Shown here: positions 1-7,898 of the stretch, piece by piece | How positions within the stretch are numbered: the stretch's first letter is position 1 | Layout: each line of letters opens with the position of its first letter | NCBI RefSeq assembly: GCF_910585425.1 | Contig: NZ_CAJUCP010000052.1 | Coordinates: forward strand, 1-42,835 | Source: an uncultured Acetatifactor sp. | GTDB lineage: Bacteria > Bacillota > Clostridia > Lachnospirales > Lachnospiraceae | Length of the DNA stretch: 42,835 bases | Direction of reading: 5' to 3' | The notes under the pieces: model-generated | The model's input: the letters and a program-made list of their open reading frames with translations, nothing else | What the model was told of the DNA's origin: nothing | The model's database searches: none | Position numbers and translations under genes: made by a program

Positions 1-107
1 CCCTTTTTCCAGAAAATCTTTTTTATTTTCCTCTTGACATTTCACCAAATTGCTTCATGATGGGGCCAGTCTGTACATGGCCTTATCGTTCGTTCAGTCC
101 TGTACAT

Positions 108-116
108 ATTGTAGCA
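108..116 (-). promoter_or_regulatory. possible extended -10 promoter element reading out of the left edge
   Basis: Read on the minus strand, this is TGC followed by TACAAT, an extended -10 element. I see no good -35 hexamer about 17 bases upstream. It would drive a gene lying beyond position 1. The rest of bases 1-162 holds no open frame I trust. The 13-base string TGTACATATTGTA found here recurs at the promoter of the patB-like gene near 12.06 kb. Confidence 0.3.
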
Positions 117-162
117 TAAACATGGCAAAAATCCAGTAGAATTTGGAGAAAACATCCATGCC

Positions 163-873
163 CTATATCTTCCGCAGATACCGCCTCAGCAAAAAGCGGA
201 TCCACACAGCCGATGACGCAAATGCGGGCAACATGAAGACGAGAGTATCTTCAAAAACCGCTTTCCCGATCCAAAAGGAGGGCAGCGGGGACATGATATA
301 CTGCGTGCCCTGCCGGAGGAAAAACGGCACAGCCGCGCCGAAGATCAGGAGCGAGGACAGCTTTGCCGCCGCCATGCCCTCCAGCTTATTGGAGGAGAAC
401 GTTACGATCAACAGGGCCACGATGACGCCCTGCAATGTGCCTCCTGCCGACAGCGATAAAATGTCTTCCAGGGAGCGGGTGCTCAGCCCGAACACAGGCA
501 GCAGAGCTGCGGTCACCAGAAAAGAGGCTGCGCCGGGGAGGCAGAACCTTGCAGCCAGATAGCCCTTCCTCCCCAAAGGGGTGACGAACAGATACGCCGC
601 CGTCTTTTCATCGGCTTCCTCCAGGGAGACCATGGCCGAGATAAAGCAGAACATGGCGGGGGAGAGCATGGAGAAGAATATGTCGATCAGCGCATAGTAG
701 GGGGAGAGGACTGCCGATTTGGAGAACCGCTCCGTCAAAACGGCTTCCAGGAAAGGGATGCCGAACCGGATCCCAAGCCCCGCCAGAACCGGCGCGAGAC
801 AGGCGGCAGACAGCATCATGTCCCGCCGCATGAACACCAGCATTTGCAAAAAACCTGAACGGATCGCTCTCAT
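163..873 (-). CDS. ABC-2 type transporter permease (second permease of the exporter)
   Basis: A 236-residue integral membrane protein, probably the second membrane subunit of an ABC exporter working with the adjacent permease and ATPase. It starts MRAIRSGFLQM and shows about six hydrophobic stretches, with a basic C-terminus (RFLLRRYLRKI). The start is placed at 873 because a GGGAGGTG ribosome site lies just upstream and the ATG overlaps the previous gene's TGA as ATGA. The same frame stays open as far as 1548, but that extension runs across the upstream permease in another frame and is not credible as protein. It is the last gene of a three-gene operon. The substrate cannot be read from the sequence; such TetR-linked systems are often drug or lipid exporters, which is inference. 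Confidence 0.8.
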   Translation of the reverse strand: MRAIRSGFLQMLVFMRRDMMLSAACLAPVLAGLGIRFGIPFLEAVLTERFSKSAVLSPYYALIDIFFSMLSPAMFCFISAMVSLEEADEKTAAYLFVTPLGRKGYLAARFCLPGAASFLVTAALLPVFGLSTRSLEDILSLSAGGTLQGVIVALLIVTFSSNKLEGMAAAKLSSLLIFGAAVPFFLRQGTQYIMSPLPSFWIGKAVFEDTLVFMLPAFASSAVWIRFLLRRYLRKI

Positions 874-1571
874 AGCTTCGCACCTCCCATTTGGGCCCAC
901 ATGTTCAGGACACAATGTTTTGCGGCAGCGAACAGGACCGCTGTCAGCGCCATGACCGTCATTACCCCTGTGGGGGAGGGCGCATGGCCCGAAACCATAT
1001 CCATGCAGACAGCGGCAGGGCAGTGCCGCAGCCAGGCCGGAGCGGCCCGGAATAGATGCAGGATGGCAGGGACAAAGCACACAAGCTCTACCGGCACGGT
1101 CCACAGGACAAACTGGTTCAGGCTGCCGATCCGCGTCGCGATGATAATGCCCAAAAGCGTGAAGACCGCGCTGGACATCACAGTGCCGGGCAGGACGATA
1201 TGGAGCTTGACAATGCCGTGCTCCCCCGCGCCCACACCTGCCGCTGCGGCCAGTACAGCGGCCACTGCAAGGGAAATGGCGGACAGGGACACCACCTTCG
1301 CGGCTATGTATTCCTCTGCCCGGACAGGGGAGAGGGCCAGTGCCGCAGGCGTGCGCTGGCTCTTTTCCAGAAGCACGATCGCGCCCATGAAGAACAGGCC
1401 CATTGAGGCCGGGTCGGAAAAAATCAAAATGGCCGTGGCCTTTTCCCGCCCGCCCTCCGGAACGGCAGACAGAACGGCCACATAAATCGCCGTCAGGACA
1501 GCATACAAAAAGTAGAAACCATATCTTGCCTGGAACCGTATGTCCCATAAAATCAGGCTGCGCAGTCTCAT
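870..1571 (-). CDS. ABC-2 type transporter permease (first permease)
   Basis: A 233-residue membrane protein with about six predicted spanning segments. It begins MRLRSLILWDIRFQARYGFY, an amphipathic lead-in typical of ABC-2 permeases, and goes straight into a long hydrophobic helix. Both ends are coupled by 4-base ATGA overlaps: its start overlaps the ATPase stop at 1568-1571, and its stop overlaps the next permease's start at 870-873. Such coupling suggests subunits made in fixed ratio. It shares little obvious sequence with the second permease, so the transporter is probably a heterodimer of membrane subunits on an ATPase dimer. The substrate is unknown. Confidence 0.82.
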   Translation of the reverse strand: MRLRSLILWDIRFQARYGFYFLYAVLTAIYVAVLSAVPEGGREKATAILIFSDPASMGLFFMGAIVLLEKSQRTPAALALSPVRAEEYIAAKVVSLSAISLAVAAVLAAAAGVGAGEHGIVKLHIVLPGTVMSSAVFTLLGIIIATRIGSLNQFVLWTVPVELVCFVPAILHLFRAAPAWLRHCPAAVCMDMVSGHAPSPTGVMTVMALTAVLFAAAKHCVLNMWAQMGGAKL

Positions 1572-2413
1572 ATCAGCGTCCTCCCCGTAATGTCCATGAA
1601 AATGTCGTTCAACGTGGGCTCGCTGCTGTGGATGGACTGCAGGCGGTTCTCTGAGATGAGCCGCTTAAGCTGTCCGTCGGCGGACAGGCGGTGAAGAGGG
1701 CAGGCGGCGCTGTGCTCCCCGTTTTCCAGCCAGGTATAGGTCACGGTGGCCGCGCCTTGAGACATAATCAGGTTGTGGGGGCTGTCAAGGGCGCATATCC
1801 TGCCGCCTACGATGAACGCCACCCTGTCGCAGAGCTCGGCTGCGTCCTGCATATTGTGGGTAGTCAGGAGGATGGTCTTCCCCTTTGCCTTCTGGGCCAG
1901 GATCATATCCTTCATCATGCGGCTGTTGGCAGGGTCAAGGCCGTTTGTGGGCTCGTCCAGGCAGAGCAGGGACGGATCGTGCAGCAATGCCCTGACGAAA
2001 TTCAGCCGGGCCTTCATGCCCTTGGAATACTGGGATACCCGCTTGTCCCCATCCCGCTCCAGGCCCACCGTCTCCAGAAGCTCATCGATCGGACAGGGCT
2101 TTTTCTCATACAGGGATGCGAAGAAGCGCAGATTTTCCCTGGCCGTCAATTTCTCATACAGGGCGGAGAATTCAAAGTCCACCCCGATGTCCTCGTAAAA
2201 ATCCTTTGTGCGCTCCCTGCATTCCACGCCGTTCACCATGGCAGAGCCCTGGTAACTGGCCAGCATCCCCGTCAGCACTTTCTGCAGGGTGCTCTTCCCG
2301 GCTCCCGAGGGGCCTAAAAATCCAAAAATCTCGCCCGGTGAGACCGAAAAGGTCATATCGGAAATAAAAGGCTGTTTTGTGTAGCTGAACGAAAGATGGT
2401 TGACCTGAATCAT
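1568..2413 (-). CDS. ABC transporter ATP-binding protein
   Basis: A 281-residue ATPase subunit that powers the two downstream permeases. Walker A is GPSGAGKST at residues 34-42. The signature region reads QYSKGMKARL, followed by Walker B LLCLDEPTNGLD and a TTHNMQDA switch. The weak signature (YSKGM rather than LSGGQ) is common in ABC-2 exporter ATPases. The C-terminal 60 residues form the usual accessory tail with the LNDIFMDITG motif near the end. An AAGGAGG site lies 8 bases before the ATG. The gene heads a three-gene operon whose promoter contains a candidate TetR operator, so it is probably induced when the neighbouring TetR protein binds its ligand. Confidence 0.92.
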   Translation of the reverse strand: MIQVNHLSFSYTKQPFISDMTFSVSPGEIFGFLGPSGAGKSTLQKVLTGMLASYQGSAMVNGVECRERTKDFYEDIGVDFEFSALYEKLTARENLRFFASLYEKKPCPIDELLETVGLERDGDKRVSQYSKGMKARLNFVRALLHDPSLLCLDEPTNGLDPANSRMMKDMILAQKAKGKTILLTTHNMQDAAELCDRVAFIVGGRICALDSPHNLIMSQGAATVTYTWLENGEHSAACPLHRLSADGQLKRLISENRLQSIHSSEPTLNDIFMDITGRTLI

Positions 2414-2430
2414 GGAAATGCCCTCCTTAT

Positions 2431-2461
2431 ACTATATGACTAAAACAAACGGAATAGTCAA
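2431..2461 (-). promoter_or_regulatory. promoter of the ABC exporter operon with a candidate TetR operator
   Basis: On the minus strand, -35 TTGACT (2456-2461) and -10 TATAGT (2431-2436) are 19 bases apart. The spacer is almost filled by an inverted repeat, TGACTA (2437-2442), 12 bases, TAGTCA (2455-2460). An operator between -35 and -10 would block polymerase. The obvious candidate repressor is the TetR protein encoded immediately upstream. The long spacer is tolerated in some repressed or MerR-like promoters, so this promoter may be weak without help. The binding itself is inference. Confidence 0.6.
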
Positions 2462-2476
2462 TTAAAGCCCTGTTTT

Positions 2477-2499
2477 AAGTCCGGCCGCCTGCCGGACTT
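2477..2499 (-). terminator. GC-rich hairpin between the tetR-like gene and the ABC operon
   Basis: An 8-bp perfect stem (AAGTCCGG / CCGGACTT) with a 7-base loop lies in the gap between the two minus-strand genes. On the minus strand it is followed by TTAAAAC, not a clean U-tract, so it would be a weak intrinsic terminator. It may limit read-through from the TetR gene into the exporter operon. Confidence 0.4.
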
Positions 2500-2537
2500 T
2501 CTGGACAACAGATAGAAAACAGTATACAAATGTGGAT

Positions 2538-3125
2538 TCAGATAAGCTGCGCCACTATGCCATAAATCAGGGTGCGCAGCGCCTGGTCATAAGCCTCCCC
2601 GATTTCCGCTTTGTGCAGGGTCGCGTAATAGACTGCGTGGAACGCGGCGCTGACGACATTTATGTCCACGTCTTTCTTCACAGGGAGCATCGCAAGCATT
2701 TCCCCGATGGTATCCGTATCGTCCTGCAGATGGGCCTGTACCACCTCCGGCGGGAGCTTCCGCGCAAGCAGTTCCACTTCGCCTGTGCCAATCAGCTTCA
2801 AAATCGGCATTTCCTCTGCCATCTGATAGAACGAGAAAATCGCGTCGGTCAACTCCTCCGCTGAAACCTTTGTACCGGCAATCTCGGAAATCGCCTGGAA
2901 CAGCCTGTGGTTGATGATTTGTTGCTGCTCCTGGATTACATCAAACAAAAGCAGTTCCTTTGACTGATAAAAGAGGTAGAAAGTCCCCTTGGGAATATTG
3001 ACCCGTCTCACGATTTCATCTACTGTGGTGCGGCGGACGCCATATCTGGCCAGGCAGTCCGCCGCTTCTTCCTTCAACCTCTCCCTGATATACGCCCGCT
3101 CCTGCACTGAATAGCTTTTCGGCAC
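2538..3125 (-). CDS. TetR/AcrR family transcriptional regulator
   Basis: A 195-residue one-component repressor, probably controlling the downstream exporter. The N-terminal TetR helix-turn-helix is clear (RYGVRRTTVDEIVRRVNIPKGTFY, shown here only by its key residues T-x3-I..G-T-F-Y), then a helical ligand domain. The start is taken as the GTG at 3123-3125, preceded by GGAGGG six bases away. An ATG at 3180-3182 also opens the frame. It lies between the -35 and -10 boxes of a perfect promoter and has no ribosome site, so it cannot be used from that transcript. The gene is followed by a hairpin and then the ABC operon on the same strand. The ligand is unknown. Confidence 0.88.
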   Translation of the reverse strand: MPKSYSVQERAYIRERLKEEAADCLARYGVRRTTVDEIVRRVNIPKGTFYLFYQSKELLLFDVIQEQQQIINHRLFQAISEIAGTKVSAEELTDAIFSFYQMAEEMPILKLIGTGEVELLARKLPPEVVQAHLQDDTDTIGEMLAMLPVKKDVDINVVSAAFHAVYYATLHKAEIGEAYDQALRTLIYGIVAQLI

Positions 3126-3164
3126 CCCAATCCCTCCGGTTTGACTGAAAATGTATTTATGGTC

Positions 3165-3193
3165 ATTATAATCATTTCCCATGGCCCTGTCAA
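3165..3193 (-). promoter_or_regulatory. consensus sigma-A promoter of the TetR gene
   Basis: On the minus strand TTGACA (3188-3193) and TATAAT (3165-3170) are exact consensus hexamers spaced 17 bases apart. The -10 lies in an imperfect palindrome (TCATTATAATCA), which could be an autoregulatory site. Transcription would begin near 3158, leaving about 30 bases before the GTG start. Confidence 0.85.
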
Positions 3194-3401
3194 GCGTTTT
3201 CAGGGAAAAGAAATCGCAGTCTGGCCTTTCATGGGCAACGCTCCGAAATAGCTATAGGACAGAAAACGCCTGTGGATAGAATAATTCTATGAAACGTAGA
3301 ATGAAATCGCCGATGCGGTTATTGCACGGGAGGCGTCCGGCATGTATCCTGGAGGAGACGGTCGCGCGGAGCCTGCTGCAAGGCGGCAGGGGAAGAAGGG
3401 G

Positions 3402-3670
3402 AGCACAGAGCAGGAAAGAAGCAAAGAGCAGAAAGAAGAGAAGCAAGGAGCAGGAAAGAAGCAAGGAGCAGGAAAGAAGCAAGGAGCAGGAAAGAAGCAA
3501 GGAGCAGGAAAGAAGCAAAGAGCAGGAAAGAAGCAAAGAGCAGAAGGGAAGCAAGGAGCAGGAAAGAAGCAAAGAGCAGAAGGGAAGCACAGAGCAGGAA
3601 AGAAGCAAAGAGCAGAAGGGAAGCAAAGAGCAGGAAAGAAGCAAAGAGCAGAAGAGAAGCACAGAACAGG
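3402..3670 (+). repeat. 18-bp tandem repeat array, about 15 units, purine-rich
   Basis: An 18-base unit close to AGCAAGGAGCAGGAAAGA is repeated head to tail about 15 times, the first two units being degenerate. Variants alternate GAAAGA with GAAGGG, and AAGGAG with AAAGAG or ACAGAG. Five units contain AAGGAG, an exact Shine-Dalgarno core. Since 18 is a multiple of 3, the frame shared with the following XRE gene stays open and would read as a hexapeptide (R/G)S(K/T)EQ(E/K). The array ends directly at the ribosome site of the XRE gene. Copy number is likely to vary between strains by slippage. Confidence 0.93.
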
Positions 3671-3681
3671 GAGGAAACAGC

Positions 3682-4488
3682 ATGAATCTGCGGATAGGCG
3701 AAAACATCAGGCGGCTGCGCCGCGAAAGGAATCTGACCCAGGAGGAGGTGGCGGCCCACCTTGGGATTTCCTTCCAGTCCGTCAGCAAATGGGAGCGGTG
3801 CGACGGGTATCCGGACATCACCATGCTGCCTGCGCTGGCCCATTATTTCGGCGTAAGCGTGGACGTCCTGATCGGCATGGACCAGATGGCAAAGGCGGAG
3901 AAATACGATGAAGTCAACCGCCTCTGGAAGGAGAACAACAGGAGGGGACGGCATCAGGAGAACGTCGTCCTCATGCGGGATTCCCTGAGGACATTTCCGA
4001 ATGACGGCCTGCTGCTGGTACAGCTCTCCACATCCCTTGAAAAGCTGGACGGGACGAAGGAGGAGAAGGCGAAATACCTGAGGGAATCCATAGCCCTTCA
4101 GGAGCAGATCCTCCGCTACGGAGAGGATTCGCAGGTGCGCAGCGCCACCCAGTACAACATCTGCTTCTCCTATTGGAAGAACGGGGAGCAGAAAAAGGCC
4201 CTGGAACAGGCGGGGAAGCTGCCGAATCTGTACAAGGCCCGGGAGAACGCGCTGGTGTTCTTCCTGGAGGGCGAGGAGAGGCATGAAACCGCAAAAGCGG
4301 CTCTGGAGCCCCTGGCCTGGTCCGCGGAGCTCCATCTGTCGATTCTGGCAGAGGCCCTGGGAGAACCTGCTTATCTGGAGAAAGCGCGAGAAATCCGCAG
4401 GCTCCTGCTGGGCCATGGGGAAGAGGACAGCGCCGGGCCCGTGCAGGAAAGGAGCCGGGATGAGCCACGGGATGAAAAGAGGGGATGA
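3682..4488 (+). CDS. XRE-family helix-turn-helix regulator with helical C-terminal domain
   Basis: A 268-residue cytoplasmic DNA-binding protein. Residues 1-65 form a classic XRE/Cro helix-turn-helix (GENIRRLRRERNLTQEEVAA.. then SFQSVSKWERCDGYPDI and FGVSVDVLIG). The remaining 200 residues are helical and TPR-like, with repeated LEK/ALEQ patterns, and may sense a peptide or partner. The start is the ATG at 3682, seven bases after AGGGAGG. The frame is open further upstream to 3289 through the tandem repeat, but none of the upstream ATGs has a ribosome site. It precedes two ABC exporter genes with a 15-base gap, so it probably regulates them. The acidic/basic C-terminal tail (QERSRDEPRDEKRG) looks disordered. 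Confidence 0.85.
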   Translation: MNLRIGENIRRLRRERNLTQEEVAAHLGISFQSVSKWERCDGYPDITMLPALAHYFGVSVDVLIGMDQMAKAEKYDEVNRLWKENNRRGRHQENVVLMRDSLRTFPNDGLLLVQLSTSLEKLDGTKEEKAKYLRESIALQEQILRYGEDSQVRSATQYNICFSYWKNGEQKKALEQAGKLPNLYKARENALVFFLEGEERHETAKAALEPLAWSAELHLSILAEALGEPAYLEKAREIRRLLLGHGEEDSAGPVQERSRDEPRDEKRG

Positions 4489-4503
4489 GAGGGGGAGGGC
4501 GAT

Positions 4504-6108
4504 TTGGGCAAAAAGGCATATTTCGCATACAGGACGGTATTTCGGATCCCCCGGGGGAGACTGTACATTGTGCTGGCCGCGACCACGGCGCTGGCGGCGG
4601 GAAACGTGCTGCTTCGATGGAGCATAGGAGAGGCGCTGGACAGCGGGAAACCGGGGGCGTATCTCCCGGCTGTGGCAGCTCTGCTTCTGGGGGTGTCTCA
4701 GCTGCTGCTCTATACCAGGCAGATGCTGTCCGCCGAGATGCGGGAAGATATCTACCGCAGGATCCAGCGCAAGATCCTGCACAGCTCCATGGAGGCTTTG
4801 GGAAAAAACGATTTGGGCGGAATCTCCGCCCGCTATATAACGGATGTGGGCCAGATTGACGGCTTTGTGGACCGGCTGCTGGGAAAGGCGCTTCCGGATC
4901 TGGCGGGATGGCTGATCGCCGTAGGGCTGCTGTTCTGGCTGGACCTGCTTTTGGGGATTGCCGCCATCCTTGTGACGGCCCTTCCCGTGCTGCTTCTGCG
5001 CGGGATGAGCAGGCCCGTGGCAAGGGGGACGGAAGAATACCGGGAGGCTCTGGAACGGGCGAATCAGAGCGTGGCCACAGGGCTGCACAACCTGGAGGCG
5101 ATAAAGGCTTCCGGCAGGGAGGAGGCCTTTCTGGGAGAGTATGGGGAAAAGCTGGAGGCGCTTCAGAAAAAGAAGCGGAACGTGGCCCTCTGGGAGGCGG
5201 TTCTGGGGCTTCCCATGCTGGCGGGTGCCTTTGTGACGATCGTCCTCCTGACGGGCCTGGGAGGGTGGCTGGTTCTGGCGGGGCGTATCACCTCCGGCGA
5301 GCTGCTGACCGTGATAGCGCTGACGGAAAATATCCTTTCCTTCGGCATGGGACTGGACGGTACGATCCTGCGGTTCCGGAGGGCGCAGGTCAGCATGGGG
5401 AGGCTGAAGGGCTTTCTGGACCAGGAGGAAGAGCGGGAAGGGGGACGGGAGGCGGATGAAATCAGGGATATTGTCTTTGAGGGGATACATTTCGCCTATC
5501 CGGACAGCCCGGAGAAGGTCTTCCGGGGCTTCTCCCGGCGCTGGCAGCGCGGCAGGCCCTGTTTCATAAAGGGCGGGAACGGAGCGGGCAAGACCACGCT
5601 GATCAAGCTGCTGACAGGCGTTTACGATGTAACGGCGGGACGTATCCTGATAAACGGCGTACCGATTGAGGAATACAGCCTGGCAAGCCTGCGGGAGAGA
5701 ATCGTGGTGGCGGCCCAGGAGAACGTCCTGTTCCGGGGAAGCGTCCTGGAGAACCTGACCTGGGGGCTTGATCTGAGCGCCGCAGAGGTGGAGGAGGCCT
5801 GCAGAAGGACAGGCATCCATGAGGAGATTCTGGGCATGCCGGAGGGATATGGGACCATGCTGACGGAAGGCGGCGGCCCGCTCTCCGGGGGGCAGAGGCA
5901 GCGGCTGTGCCTGGCCAGGGCGCTGCTGCGCCGGGGGGATGTCTATGTCTTCGACGAGCCCACCAGCGCGCTGGACAGGGCCAACAGAGACCGATTCGCG
6001 GCCTTTCTGGGAGAACTGTCGGAGGAGAGGATCGTGATAGTGATCACCCATGAAAGAGAGCTTTTGGATGCGGCCCCCTGCACAGTGGAGATAGGGGCTC
6101 CGGGATAG
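4504..6108 (+). CDS. ABC transporter, fused permease and ATP-binding half-transporter
   Basis: A 534-residue half-transporter of the exporter type. The membrane domain covers roughly residues 15-290. The nucleotide-binding domain follows: Walker A GGNGAGKTT near 357-365, signature LSGGQRQRL, Walker B VYVFDEPTSALD, and an ITHE switch histidine. The start is a TTG at 4504, five bases after GGAGG. No in-frame ATG offers a better site. With the next gene it probably forms a heterodimer. The nucleotide site here looks complete, while that of the partner has an altered Walker A. No peptidase domain is present, so peptide maturation is not indicated. The upstream XRE gene is the likely regulator. 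Substrate unknown. Confidence 0.88.
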   Translation: MGKKAYFAYRTVFRIPRGRLYIVLAATTALAAGNVLLRWSIGEALDSGKPGAYLPAVAALLLGVSQLLLYTRQMLSAEMREDIYRRIQRKILHSSMEALGKNDLGGISARYITDVGQIDGFVDRLLGKALPDLAGWLIAVGLLFWLDLLLGIAAILVTALPVLLLRGMSRPVARGTEEYREALERANQSVATGLHNLEAIKASGREEAFLGEYGEKLEALQKKKRNVALWEAVLGLPMLAGAFVTIVLLTGLGGWLVLAGRITSGELLTVIALTENILSFGMGLDGTILRFRRAQVSMGRLKGFLDQEEEREGGREADEIRDIVFEGIHFAYPDSPEKVFRGFSRRWQRGRPCFIKGGNGAGKTTLIKLLTGVYDVTAGRILINGVPIEEYSLASLRERIVVAAQENVLFRGSVLENLTWGLDLSAAEVEEACRRTGIHEEILGMPEGYGTMLTEGGGPLSGGQRQRLCLARALLRRGDVYVFDEPTSALDRANRDRFAAFLGELSEERIVIVITHERELLDAAPCTVEIGAPG

Positions 6109-6169
6109 TCCGCGGAAGGGCTATGGGGAACAAAAAGGACACATGGAGAGGGGATAAGAGGGCGAAGAG

Positions 6170-7867
6170 ATGAATAACCGGATTTTACTGCGGAAAATGG
6201 GCAGATGGGCGGTTCCTTACGCCGTGAGCACCACCATGGTGGCGTGCCGCAATTTCCTGATTACCTGGCTTACGGCCTTCATCGGCAGCAGCGTGCTGGA
6301 TTTGGCGGGCGGGGGCAGGGCGGGGGACCTGACAGGGCAGCTGGCTTTCCTGGCGCTGTGCGTCCTGGCCTTTCTGGCGTTTGACACCCTGGGGATATTC
6401 TGGCAGTCTGTGACCGTACATAGGGTGGAGAACCGGCTGCGAGCCATTTTGTATGACAGCATATTGAAGGCCTGGTACGACGGGGTGTCCGGCATGGGCC
6501 AGAAGGGGGAGCTGCTGTCCCGGATGAATTCGGATGTGGAGACGGTGGCCTCCGTTATACTGATGCCGCTGATGCTGCTGATTTCCGGAATCGGCGCTAC
6601 CGTCACCGTGGCGGCCGTCCACTGGAGGCTGTGCGTCCTGGTCTATGGCGTGGGCATCCTGTGCTGGACCGCCCAGGTGCTGGTCATCCGGAAGGAGCGC
6701 GCCACCATCGCAGGGCTTCAGGAGAATCAGGCGGCCGCCGTGGGCCTCTGCGGCGAGGGCTTCCTAAACGGCCTGACAGTGAGGCTCTGCGGGCTCGTGG
6801 ATGCCTTTGAGGAGAAGATGCTGGGGAATCTTGCCGATTTCAGGCGGCTTTCCCGCAGGCTGGCGGTCCAGAAGACGGCGGAGGGGCTGGGAGGGACATT
6901 GCTGCAGTATCTCCAGAGCGTGGGGATGCTTTTTGCGGGCTGTATCCTGTACCAGAGAGGGGAAATCGGGCTGGGGGACATGGTGGTCCTGTATCAGATG
7001 GCGGCGCTGATCACTGCCATGATTTCAGGGATCTCCTTCGGCTATGGGGCTTTCCAGCGCTGGCTCGTGAGCTTTCGCAGGCTGCACGATATCCTGGATC
7101 TGGAAGAGGAGCCGTTAGACGGGAGGGATATGGGCTTCGAGCTCCGGGCGGAATCGGGAATTCTGGCCCGGGGAGTGGCGTGCCGTCCGGGGGGACACAG
7201 CGTGTATGAGGATCTGGACCTGGAGCTGGGGAGCAGGGGCCTCTATGTCATGAGCGGAGAAAGCGGAAAGGGGAAGACCACCTTTTTCCGGCTGCTGACG
7301 GGGATATACCCCTATGAGTCTGGAACGCTCTGCCTGTTCGGGAGAAGCCTGAGGGAATATTCCCTGAAGAGCCTCCGGAGCCAGATCGTCTATATGACCC
7401 AGGAAGACGCGCTGTTCCAGGGGACTGTCCGGGACAACATTCTGTGGCGGACCAGGGCGGACGACGAAAGGATTCTGGCGCTGCTGGGGAGGCTGGGACT
7501 GGACAGATGGATTCTGGGGCTGGAAAAGGGGCTGGAGACCCATGTGGTCAACGGAGGGGCTGAATTCTCCGGCGGCCAGCGCAAATGCCTGCTTCTGGCC
7601 AGGGCCCTTCTGGAGGATTCCGCCGTCTATCTGCTGGACGAGCCCTTTGCGGGGGTGGACAGGCAGCACAGCCTGCTGATCTGGAAGGAGCTTGACAGAA
7701 TCGCCCGGAATGCGCTGGTCATTGCAATCAGCCACGACCAGTCCCTGCCGGAGGGGACAGCCGAGGGCGGGATTTTGCTTCCCATGGGCCGCAGCGCTTC
7801 CGGAAGCCGGGGAGCCGTATGCATAAGGGAAGCGGGCTTGGGAGGGACATGGCCGCGGAATGGCTGA
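6170..7867 (+). CDS. ABC transporter, second half-transporter (permease-ATPase)
   Basis: A 565-residue half-transporter with an N-terminal membrane domain (about residues 15-300) and a C-terminal ATPase. Walker A is the unusual GESGKGKTT at residues 363-371. The signature is FSGGQRKCL, Walker B is VYLLDEPFAGVD, and the switch is ISHDQ. It starts at an ATG following a GGCGAAGAG stretch, 61 bases after the previous gene. The two proteins have the same layout but different sequences, which suggests an obligate heterodimer with one standard and one variant ATP site. The last 45 residues after the switch are rich in glycine and arginine and look non-conserved. It converges on the P-type ATPase gene with a 31-base gap. 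Confidence 0.86.
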   Translation: MNNRILLRKMGRWAVPYAVSTTMVACRNFLITWLTAFIGSSVLDLAGGGRAGDLTGQLAFLALCVLAFLAFDTLGIFWQSVTVHRVENRLRAILYDSILKAWYDGVSGMGQKGELLSRMNSDVETVASVILMPLMLLISGIGATVTVAAVHWRLCVLVYGVGILCWTAQVLVIRKERATIAGLQENQAAAVGLCGEGFLNGLTVRLCGLVDAFEEKMLGNLADFRRLSRRLAVQKTAEGLGGTLLQYLQSVGMLFAGCILYQRGEIGLGDMVVLYQMAALITAMISGISFGYGAFQRWLVSFRRLHDILDLEEEPLDGRDMGFELRAESGILARGVACRPGGHSVYEDLDLELGSRGLYVMSGESGKGKTTFFRLLTGIYPYESGTLCLFGRSLREYSLKSLRSQIVYMTQEDALFQGTVRDNILWRTRADDERILALLGRLGLDRWILGLEKGLETHVVNGGAEFSGGQRKCLLLARALLEDSAVYLLDEPFAGVDRQHSLLIWKELDRIARNALVIAISHDQSLPEGTAEGGILLPMGRSASGSRGAVCIREAGLGGTWPRNG

Positions 7868-7898
7868 CAAGGCGTGTGGCGAAGAATGACCGGTGCGG

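Noticed and set aside
874..1548. N-terminal extension of the second ABC permease
   Set aside because: It lies out of frame within the first permease, is Cys/Arg/Gly-rich and not membrane-like; the ATGA overlap and ribosome site mark the start at 873.
3319..6051. 910-codon minus-strand open frame
   Set aside because: It is antisense to the XRE and ABC genes and to the tandem repeat. Its protein is low-complexity (Gln/Pro/Leu) with no ribosome site or family features; GC-rich codon bias on the sense strand explains it.
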